Assembly: GCA_037445635.1 (NCBI GenBank)
Contig: JBBIKC010000006.1
Location: 28,471 to 92,470 of the forward strand
From: JBFMCC01 sp037445635
GTDB lineage: Bacteria; Chloroflexota; Anaerolineae; Anaerolineales; Villigracilaceae
DNA: 64,000 nt
Direction of reading: 5' to 3'
The position numbers and the translations under genes are program-made. Shown in pieces: positions 57,650-64,000 of the stretch (the stretch's first letter is position 1; every line of letters begins with the position of its first letter). Under the pieces are notes generated by a model. It saw only the letters and a list, made by a program, of their open reading frames with translations. It had not been told where the DNA came from and did not search any database.

Positions 57650-58692
57650 GATGTTTTCCTTTGGAGTGCTGAAGCCTGCTCCAGCACAGTAGTCGGCGAG
57701 CCGACGGACTCCATAATTTCTACCTGGTAAGTGTACCCATCCTTCACCGCGACGTCACTCTCCAGATAATTCAACACATACTGTCCGCAATTGCTTCCAA
57801 TCTCGTTTTCCTCCACCTCGCCGATGCTGACGATGACCTCGTAACCCGCCTCTCGCAACGGACGGGTCACGGACTCCGCCGTTTCAGGTTGGACGGGATT
57901 GATGAACGATTCCAGGCGATTCTTCGTCGCGCGGCCGGTTGGGTTCAGGGGTGTCAACTTGACGAGATAGCGCGCGGGATCGAAGTATTGCAACAGCACC
58001 CGCGCGTCGATCGGCGAATCGGACGCCAGCGCGAAGTTCAGTGTGATCTTCCTGTCGCCTGCGCGATGGAACCTTTCGCCGTACGCGGCCATGCGCGCGA
58101 AGTCCCATTTGCGGACGGGGATCAACTTATCGCGCAATGCAGCATCGGTGGTGTGGACCGAAAACTGGAATTGAAACCGTCCACCCGAATACAGCCTGTC
58201 CTTCACGTCAACCAGCCGCTCGAAGAACGCGTCCGTGCCGTGAGGGGCAATCGTCGAAATGGACGGCATCAAACTCCTCGCCCTGAGCGGAGGGGTGATC
58301 TCCCCCGCAGTCGAAGGGCAGGGATAGCGGCGCGGCAGTTCCTCCAGCACGTCCAGCACGGCCATATTCAGCGACGGCTCGCCCATGCGCGCGAACTGTA
58401 TCTTGAATTTTGAAGCGGATATGTTCCCGTCCGGGAACCATTGCCCCACCATATAATCAATCTGTGCGACAATCTCTTCGGCGGTCGGTTTGCCGCGGTA
58501 GCCTCCGCCCGCGTCGCAGAAGGGACACTTCACCGGGCAGCCGAACAGCGTCGAGACCATCAGAATCCAGCGTTCGCCGCGCGGGTACGGCGGCTGGCAG
58601 GCCTCCACGAATTCGAGCATCCGCCCGCCGCCCATATCGGCCATGTAAACCGTCGCCAGTTCGGGATTGCCGGTGACCGCAAAGACCTTCAT
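57646..58692 (-). CDS. RlmN-like radical SAM protein
   Basis: A 348-aa radical SAM protein. CPVKCPFCDAG (Cys52, Cys56, Cys59) is the cluster motif, and FARMGEPSLN and LNFALASDSPIDARVLLQYF resemble RlmN/Cfr-like enzymes, although the N-terminal RlmN domain is shortened. In this CODH/ACS setting it may act in cofactor maturation, not in rRNA methylation. The stretch STAGEITPPLRARS is encoded by an in-frame palindrome at 58280-58319. It is coupled (ATGA) to the genes on both sides. Confidence 0.85.
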   Translation of the reverse strand: MKVFAVTGNPELATVYMADMGGGRMLEFVEACQPPYPRGERWILMVSTLFGCPVKCPFCDAGGGYRGKPTAEEIVAQIDYMVGQWFPDGNISASKFKIQFARMGEPSLNMAVLDVLEELPRRYPCPSTAGEITPPLRARSLMPSISTIAPHGTDAFFERLVDVKDRLYSGGRFQFQFSVHTTDAALRDKLIPVRKWDFARMAAYGERFHRAGDRKITLNFALASDSPIDARVLLQYFDPARYLVKLTPLNPTGRATKNRLESFINPVQPETAESVTRPLREAGYEVIVSIGEVEENEIGSNCGQYVLNYLESDVAVKDGYTYQVEIMESVGSPTTVLEQASALQRKTS

Positions 58693-59600
58693 CGCTTCTC
58701 CATGTTGTGATGTATCTGCATTGCCGCCCGCAGGCCGTCCCCGGCCGCGATAGCGGCTTGACGAAATAATCCATTGACGACATCGCCGGCGAAAAACAAT
58801 CGGCCTGCCTCAGCCAGTTCCCGTTCGCGCCGCCTGACCGATTCGGACAAAAAGCCCAGGTTCGGCTCGCGCCCGATGGCGAACAGGACGTAATCCGCCG
58901 CGAGAGACTCGACTACTCCATCCGCCTCACACTTGACTTTCAACCTGCCCGCCGTTGTATCCGCCTCCACGCGGCGGACGGCGGTGCGCGGCCGATATTC
59001 GATCAGCGGCTCCGCGGCGGCGCGCTCGAACAGCAACTGTAAACATTTTACGTCCTCGCCGCGATTGAGGATAGTGACGGAATTCCTCTTTTTGGACAAA
59101 TTAAGTGCGTAATCGAAGGCTGCGTCCCCCGCACCGACGATGAGGATGCGCTTCCCCCGCGCCTCCAGCAGGGGCCAGACTTCACTGAAAACCCTGCCCT
59201 GTGCGTTCTTCGCAACGACGTTTGGAATTGGTTTCGCCTGCGTGCCTGTGGCCACCACGACCACGTTTGCCTCATAGGTTGACTTCTTCGCTTCGATGTT
59301 CAGTACATCGTCCTGCAAATCAAGGCTCACCACCTCTGCCCGCGTCACTTCGACGCCGAGACGGTTCATCTGTTTTTCCATCAACGCGATGAGTTTCGGA
59401 CCCGCCACGCCGTTGGGAAAGCCGGGATAGTTCTCCACCCAGTTGGCGTTCCAGAGCAGGCCGCCGACGCGTTCTCTCTCCAGCAGGAGCGGATCGAGGC
59501 CGCAGCGTTTGAGTTGAATCGCCGCGGCGATGCCCGCCGGCCCCGCGCCGATAACGGCAACCGCGTGGGCAGTCTCTCGCCCTGCCAGCCGCTTACGCAT
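58689..59600 (-). CDS. FAD-dependent pyridine nucleotide oxidoreductase
   Basis: A 303-aa thioredoxin reductase-like protein with VAVIGAGPAGIAAAIQL (FAD), ILIVGAGDAAFDYAL (NAD(P)H) and LFFAGDVVNG. The CxxC redox pair of thioredoxin reductase is missing, so it cannot be a normal one; it may reduce a ferredoxin or flavin. I chose the ATG at 59600, overlapping the isochorismatase stop by 8 nt. The substrate is unknown, but linkage to CODH suggests electron transfer. Confidence 0.87.
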   Translation of the reverse strand: MRKRLAGRETAHAVAVIGAGPAGIAAAIQLKRCGLDPLLLERERVGGLLWNANWVENYPGFPNGVAGPKLIALMEKQMNRLGVEVTRAEVVSLDLQDDVLNIEAKKSTYEANVVVVATGTQAKPIPNVVAKNAQGRVFSEVWPLLEARGKRILIVGAGDAAFDYALNLSKKRNSVTILNRGEDVKCLQLLFERAAAEPLIEYRPRTAVRRVEADTTAGRLKVKCEADGVVESLAADYVLFAIGREPNLGFLSESVRRRERELAEAGRLFFAGDVVNGLFRQAAIAAGDGLRAAMQIHHNMEKR

Positions 59601-60258
59601 TGCGGACCTCCGCCAGGATTTCCTCCGCCAGCACGGGAATGGCGAATCCGTGCGCCAGGTTGAGCAGGCTGGCCCGGTGGAAAGCCTCGTTGTACGTGGC
59701 GGTGCCGTCCACCACGAAGAACACGTCGAAGCCGCGCACGAAGGCGGCGCGGGCGGTCGTCTCACAGCACAGATGGGTCATCACGCCGGTGACGACGACC
59801 TGCTCCGCGTCCAGGTCGCGCAGGGTCTGCTCGAGGGGAGAGGCGTAAAACGCGTCGTACTGGCTCTTGCGGATGATAACGGAAGCAGGCCCCGGGTCGA
59901 GCGACGCGGCGAGTCTGGAATCGGGCGAATCGGCGCGGATCAGGTCCCGCCACCAGCGTCCCATGCCCGCCGCATCCTCCTCCGAATTGACATGCCGCGT
60001 GAAGACCACGGGGCGCTGATGGACGTTGAAGGCATGGACCAGCGCCCGGATGTTGGGCAGGACGGCGTCCGCGCTGGGGATGAAGGCGTGCGAGCCCGGG
60101 CGCAGGAAGTAATCCTGCATATCCAGCACGAGCAGGGCGGCGCGGAGGGGCCGGAAGGCTATATCCAAATGGCGTTCGCGGAGGCTCCGCACGGAATCCA
60201 GCATGGCACGCGATTCCGCCTCCAGGGTTTCGGGAGAGAAATACCGTTCTTTTTTCAT
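59593..60258 (-). CDS. Isochorismatase family cysteine hydrolase
   Basis: A 221-aa hydrolase with LLVLDMQDYFL (catalytic Asp), FTRHVNSEED and VTGVMTHLCCETTARAAF (catalytic Cys). The family includes nicotinamidases and N-carbamoyl hydrolases; nothing decides the substrate. It is the first gene of the minus-strand part of the cluster, transcribed away from cooS from a 210-nt divergent region. Confidence 0.9.
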   Translation of the reverse strand: MKKERYFSPETLEAESRAMLDSVRSLRERHLDIAFRPLRAALLVLDMQDYFLRPGSHAFIPSADAVLPNIRALVHAFNVHQRPVVFTRHVNSEEDAAGMGRWWRDLIRADSPDSRLAASLDPGPASVIIRKSQYDAFYASPLEQTLRDLDAEQVVVTGVMTHLCCETTARAAFVRGFDVFFVVDGTATYNEAFHRASLLNLAHGFAIPVLAEEILAEVRNA

Positions 60259-60468
60259 CCTGTACCGACAAGTCTAACCGCCAAGGGGCGCCTGTGCAAA
60301 CAATTTGCGGGACGGTTTATCAGAAAGATTTTAGACATTCATCCTCCAATCCCGTGACTTTACTCACGATTTGAAAAAAGTCCCCTGGTGCTAGAATGAT
60401 ATGTGAACAGTTCTCCTCTCCTTTAGAGGTCTTGTATTGGTTTTAACCAGACATACCCAGGAGGCAGT
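60259..60468. promoter_or_regulatory. Divergent control region of the CODH/ACS cluster
   Basis: About 210 nt between the minus-strand five-gene run and the plus-strand HMA-like gene. Start candidates are hard to fix: TAGAATGATATG near 60393 could supply a -10 for the plus strand. AGGAGGCAGT precedes the ATG at 60469. No clear operator was found. Confidence 0.45.
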
Positions 60469-60852
60469 ATGGAGATCAAAACATTCGAGACGCCCGCACT
60501 GTATGCCGACCATCACGTGACGGAGGCGCGGCGCATCCTGCTGGATCTGGAGGGGGTCAGCGAGGTCTATGCCAGCAGTGCGTTCCAGACCATCGAAGTA
60601 ACATTCGACCCTAAAAAGATCAAGGCCGAGCAGATCGAGGCGCGCCTGCGGGAGGCGGGCTATCTGGACGACCTGCCGGTTCCCGCGGAACCCGGAACGG
60701 CCGCCGTCAAAAAGGAGGGAGACGGCGTCTTCAGGCATACCGCCGTTTACGAAACCGTCAAAGGGACGGTGGCCTTCGCCCAACGCGTGCCGTATAGCGG
60801 ACGCCCGCTCTGGCCCTGTCCCGGCATGGGGGTGGTGAAGGTGGGGGAATGA
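60469..60852 (+). CDS. HMA-like small protein of the CODH cluster
   Basis: A 127-aa protein. Residues 1-65 have the beta-alpha-beta order of heavy-metal-associated domains (TEARRILLDLEGVSEVYA, TIEVTFDPKKI, QIEARLREAGYL), but the metal CxxC is replaced by ADHHVTEAR, with two His. The remaining 60 residues are less ordered and end in WPCPGMGVVKVGE, with a single Cys. It stands 61 nt before cooS. It may carry nickel or another metal for CODH/ACS; this is inference from context. Confidence 0.75.
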   Translation: MEIKTFETPALYADHHVTEARRILLDLEGVSEVYASSAFQTIEVTFDPKKIKAEQIEARLREAGYLDDLPVPAEPGTAAVKKEGDGVFRHTAVYETVKGTVAFAQRVPYSGRPLWPCPGMGVVKVGE

Positions 60853-60913
60853 CGGGGTATTGCAGATCGCGTATCGCGGATTACAGATGGTGTTTTGGAA
60901 GATGAGGTGACAC

Positions 60914-62932
60914 ATGCCAAAGAAACGTGAAATCAAAGAGTATTCGAGCGACCCTGCCGCGCAAGAGATGTTGATCCGCGCGGAGGAGTTGGGGATCGGC
61001 ACGGCGTTTACGCGCGCCGATAACATGGTCCCATGCAACATCGGCGGCGCAGGGATGTGCTGTAAGCAGTGCGGGATGGGTCCGTGCCGCCTGACGAAGA
61101 GCGGCGAAGTGGGCGTGTGCGGCGCGACGCTGGATACGATTCAGGCGCGCAACCTGACGCGGGCAATCGCGGCAGGCGCGGCGGCGCACTCCGACCACGG
61201 GCGTGACATGGCGTTTTTGTTGAAAGCCGCCGCCAAAGGCGAAGCGGAGGGATACAGCATCCGCGATGTCGCCAAACTGCGGATGGTGGCATCGAGATAT
61301 GGCATCAAAATCGAAGGGCGCGCGCCCGAGGAGATCGCCAACGATTTAGCCGACCTGTATATTTCGCAGTTCGGTCAGCAGACGGGCGAGATCGTCCCCG
61401 TCATCCGCGCGCCGAAGAAACGGCAGCAGTTGTGGCGCGAGCAGAAGGTGACGCCGCGCGGCGTTGACCGCGAAGTAGTGGAATGCCTGCACCGCACGCA
61501 CATCGGCGACGACCAGAACGCGGAGCATATTTTGAGTCATGCCGTGCGCACGGCTCTCGCCGACGGCTGGGGCGGCTCGATGATCGCCACCGATATTTCG
61601 GACATTCTCTTTGGCACGCCCGCGCCGATTTTGGGACAGGCGAATCTGGGCGTCATCAAAGAGGACATGGTGAACGTCGTGGTGCATGGACACGAACCCA
61701 GCCTGAGCGAGATGATTGTCGCCGCTTCGCAAACGCCCGAAATCATCGAGTATGCAAAGGCGGCGGGCGCGAACGGCGTGAACCTTTCGGGAATTTGCTG
61801 CACTGCCAATGAAATCCTCATGCGGCAGGGCATCCCTGCGGCGGGGAACTTCCTGCATCAGGAACTCGCCATTCTCACAGGCGCGGTCGAAGCGATGGTG
61901 GTGGATGTGCAGTGCATCATGCAGGCGCTGGTGGGACTGGCGCAAAACTTCCACACGGCGATCATCACTACCTCGCCGAAGGTACGCATCACGGGGGCGA
62001 CTCACATCGAGTTCGACGAACACAAGGCGTTGACCATCGCCAAGCAAATCCTCAAGACGGCGATTGACAACTTCAAGAACCGCGACCGCTCGAAGACGCA
62101 CATTCCGCAAATCAAGGAAGACGTCATCCCTGGTTTCTCGCACGAGTACATCAATTACATGCTCGGCGGTTCGTACCGCGCCTCGTTCCGTCCGCTCAAC
62201 GACGCCATCATGGCGGGACGCATCCGCGGGGTGGCGGCGATTGTGGGCTGCAACAACCCGCGCTCGTCGCAGGATTATCTGCACAATGTCGTTGTGAAGG
62301 AGTTGCTCAAGAACGACGTACTCGTCGTCCAGACGGGATGCGGGGCGATTGCCGCGGGGAAGTTGGGGCTGATGTTGGGCGAAGCAGGCTTGAGCGAGGT
62401 CGGAAGCGGACTCCGTGAAGTCTGCGAGACGGTGGGCATCCCGCCCGTCCTCCACATGGGTTCATGCGTGGACAATACCCGCATCCTGACCGTGCTGACG
62501 CAGATGGTCGAAGAGGGCGGTCTGGGCGATGACATTGACCAAATCCCTGCCGTCGGTCTCGCGCCCGAATGGATGAGCGAGAAGGCGCTGGCGATTGCGA
62601 CGTATTGCGTGGCGTCGGGCGCGTACGTCATCTTTGGCGGCGCTTCGCCCGTGAGCGGTATGCCCGACCGCGTGAGCGACAGCGACCTGGTGTTGAAGTT
62701 CATCAGCGAAGGCTGGGAAAAACTGTACGGCGGCAAACTGGAGTTCATCCCCGACCCGCAGAAGATGATCGAGGCGACGCTGGCGCACATTGACAAGAAA
62801 CGCGCCGCGCTCGGTCTGCCCGCGTGGGAGAAGGATAAGTTTGGCCGAAGCGGCGATGCGCGGATGAGAGAGTTGGAGGCGCTGCCGTTGGAAGTGAAGC
62901 GCGAAGCGATTTACGGTGTCGCGGCGGATTAG
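60914..62932 (+). CDS. cooS: Anaerobic carbon monoxide dehydrogenase, catalytic subunit
   Basis: A 672-aa Ni-Fe CODH of the CooS/AcsA type. Residues about 41-58 (CNIGGAGMCCKQCGMGPC) hold the Cys ligands of the D and B clusters; HGHEPSLSEM, GICCTANEILMRQG, VDVQCIMQAL, VGCNNPRSSQD, TGCGAI and HMGSCVDNTRI give the C-cluster ligands. It interconverts CO2 and CO. With acsB downstream it forms the Wood-Ljungdahl carbonyl branch. The length is slightly above the usual 630-640 aa. A palindromic repeat lies between it and acsB. Confidence 0.96.
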   Translation: MPKKREIKEYSSDPAAQEMLIRAEELGIGTAFTRADNMVPCNIGGAGMCCKQCGMGPCRLTKSGEVGVCGATLDTIQARNLTRAIAAGAAAHSDHGRDMAFLLKAAAKGEAEGYSIRDVAKLRMVASRYGIKIEGRAPEEIANDLADLYISQFGQQTGEIVPVIRAPKKRQQLWREQKVTPRGVDREVVECLHRTHIGDDQNAEHILSHAVRTALADGWGGSMIATDISDILFGTPAPILGQANLGVIKEDMVNVVVHGHEPSLSEMIVAASQTPEIIEYAKAAGANGVNLSGICCTANEILMRQGIPAAGNFLHQELAILTGAVEAMVVDVQCIMQALVGLAQNFHTAIITTSPKVRITGATHIEFDEHKALTIAKQILKTAIDNFKNRDRSKTHIPQIKEDVIPGFSHEYINYMLGGSYRASFRPLNDAIMAGRIRGVAAIVGCNNPRSSQDYLHNVVVKELLKNDVLVVQTGCGAIAAGKLGLMLGEAGLSEVGSGLREVCETVGIPPVLHMGSCVDNTRILTVLTQMVEEGGLGDDIDQIPAVGLAPEWMSEKALAIATYCVASGAYVIFGGASPVSGMPDRVSDSDLVLKFISEGWEKLYGGKLEFIPDPQKMIEATLAHIDKKRAALGLPAWEKDKFGRSGDARMRELEALPLEVKREAIYGVAAD

Positions 62933-62941
62933 ATTTCAAAT

Positions 62942-63106
62942 GTCATTGCGAGCGACCGCTGGTCGAGACGCAAGCAGTCGAGACCGAGGGAGCGAAGCAA
63001 TCTCAACTAACCTGCAAATAGTAATTTGCATGAAAAATAGGAGATTGCTTCGGGTGGTCTCGATACAGCGGACGAACGCCGCTTACTCGACCACCCTCGC
63101 AATGAC
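62942..63106. mobile_element. GTCATTGCGAG palindromic repeat between cooS and acsB
   Basis: 165 bp bounded by GTCATTGCGAG and CTCGCAATGAC. Inner arms share AAGCAATCTC/GAGATTGCTT and GGTGGTCTCGATACAG-type sequence also seen in the MITE at 39347. It is non-coding and breaks what would be a tight cooS-acsB operon. Confidence 0.8.
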
Positions 63107-63128
63107 ATAGTGGAAATGGAGAGATAAC

Positions 63129-64000
63129 ATGTCACGATACATAGCCACACGTGCAACACGCGGCGCGAACGCGCTGGTCACCGAAGCGGAGATCATGCTC
63201 GATAAGGCGCTCAAAGAGAAAGGCGCGGAGACGCCCGTCTCGTTCCCGAACACGGCGTATTATCTTCCGACGATTCTCGGCATGACGGGCAAGGCGGTGG
63301 AAAAACTCGGCGATCTGCAGCCCGTGCTGAAGTACGCGCGCGATTTGCTTCACCCCATCCCTGCCTTTTCGAAATGGACGCCCTATCTCGGCGAGACGCT
63401 TGACTCAGGCATGGCAACGCTGCTCGCGGCAGAAGCCATCGAAGCCATCCGCTTCGTTTATGGACTTCAGCCCGAACCCATGCCTGGATTCAAACTCGCG
63501 GGCGGAACCTCATTTACAAGCCCTGATAATTCCCTCACCCCATCCCCTCTCCCAGGGGGAGAGGGGGCAGGGGGTGAGGGACACCTCAACGGTCCCATTG
63601 ACGACATCCAACTCCGCTCGTGGGGTATCCAACTCGTGGACGGACGCATGCCCGGCTTTGCCGCCATTGTGGGCTGCGCGAAATCGAACGAGGTCGCGGT
63701 CAAGATCGTGCGCGAACTCCAGCGCCGCAACATCCTGACCTTCCTCTCGGGCAACGTCAACGGACGAAGCATCATCCATCAACTGATGGAAGAGGGTGTG
63801 GAACTCGGCTACGACACCTACACCGTTCCCTTCGGGACCGATACCATCTCCGCGATTTACGCTTTGGGATTCGCCACCCGCTCCGCCCTGACCTTCGGCG
63901 GACTCAAGCCGGGACAATCGCGCGAAATCCTGCTCTACAACAAGGAGCGCGTCTTCGCCTTTGTGCTTGCCCTCGGCGAAGTGGACGATTTGAAATACGC
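63129..64000 (+). CDS. acsB: Acetyl-CoA synthase (CO-methylating), N-terminal part
   Basis: About 290 codons of a roughly 730-aa protein; the gene leaves the window at the right edge. The start is ATG at 63129 (GGAGAGATAAC before it). The text SRYIATRATRGANALVTEAE and GPIDDIQLRSWGIQLVDGRM, then GFAAIVGCAKSNEVAVKIV, is the N-terminal ACS domain, which takes part in the CO tunnel with CODH. ACS joins CO, a methyl group and CoA. A 51-bp in-frame palindrome at 63531-63581 encodes SLTPSPLPGGEGAGGEG between GGTSFTSPDN and HLNGPIDDIQ; normal proteins go almost directly from one to the other. The nickel A-cluster lies beyond the window. Confidence 0.93.
   Translation, partial: MSRYIATRATRGANALVTEAEIMLDKALKEKGAETPVSFPNTAYYLPTILGMTGKAVEKLGDLQPVLKYARDLLHPIPAFSKWTPYLGETLDSGMATLLAAEAIEAIRFVYGLQPEPMPGFKLAGGTSFTSPDNSLTPSPLPGGEGAGGEGHLNGPIDDIQLRSWGIQLVDGRMPGFAAIVGCAKSNEVAVKIVRELQRRNILTFLSGNVNGRSIIHQLMEEGVELGYDTYTVPFGTDTISAIYALGFATRSALTFGGLKPGQSREILLYNKERVFAFVLALGEVDDLKY

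Noticed and set aside
58689..59600. Thioredoxin reductase
   Set aside because: FAD and NAD(P)H motifs fit, but the CxxC redox pair is missing.

Overview
The window looks like the chromosome of an anaerobic, monoderm-type Chloroflexota bacterium, most likely class Anaerolineae. This rests on gene content: an anaerobic Ni CO dehydrogenase (CODH) with acetyl-CoA synthase (ACS), MalT/SARP-type giant regulators, an NHLP-clan leader-like peptide, an LPxTG-like surface protein with an FLARRLR tail, Thr/Pro-rich linkers and a GlmL-like operon. The taxonomic call is an inference from content, not a search. Core genes are GC-rich; a stretch near 21.0-24.3 kb is visibly AT-richer.

Region by region. 1-6 kb: a lipid-kinase start on the minus strand, then a PknB-type kinase, rpe, a zinc-ribbon protein, rpmB (minus), an Asp23 protein, fakA and a DegV/FakB protein. 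This resembles the Firmicutes order prkC-rpe-rpmB-yloU-yloV-recG. 5.9-6.5 kb: a relic made of the recG 5' end fused to the 3' end of the gene that now sits upstream of intact recG at 39.9 kb. 6.5-12.2 kb: USP, a chromate-transporter pair, elp3, APS/PAPS reductase, a methyltransferase and a dead phosphotransferase. 12.3-16.0 kb: a 1072-aa MalT/SARP regulator, then a 22-aa peptide gene and an 85-aa NHLP-clan-like gene. 16-21 kb: tRNA-Lys, thioredoxin, surE, tRNA-Arg, a HAD protein, a DUF389 protein and a phosphohexomutase. 21-25.6 kb: accessory island of hypotheticals separated by a ~90-bp stem-loop repeat. 25.7-33.7 kb (minus): an LPxTG-like protein and a seven-gene operon around a GlmL/MutL-type ATPase. 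34.4-43.6 kb: methylmalonyl-CoA mutase small subunit, meaB, GNAT, prs, mutM, hypothetical, recG, coaD and a coiled-coil protein. 43.7-50.5 kb: acyltransferase, SMP-30, CorA, a membrane protein, two GNATs and an epimerase. 50.5-55.7 kb: a lipoprotein and a PAS/GAF/HD-GYP sensor. 56-64 kb: Wood-Ljungdahl cluster (two CooC ATPases, radical SAM, FAD oxidoreductase, isochorismatase on minus; HMA-like protein, cooS and truncated acsB on plus).

Three signals deserve attention. First, short palindromic repeats of the intergenic kind lie in frame inside at least seven protein genes (elp3, methyltransferase, mcm small subunit, mutM, recG twice, radical SAM, acsB), recalling Rickettsia palindromic elements. 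Second, the regulator/22-aa peptide/NHLP-like trio could be an undescribed peptide system. Third, the GlmL-like operon couples an ASKHA ATPase with several uncharacterised membrane proteins and no visible mutase. Several genes also appear to be leaderless, with a -10 box exactly 6 nt before the ATG.
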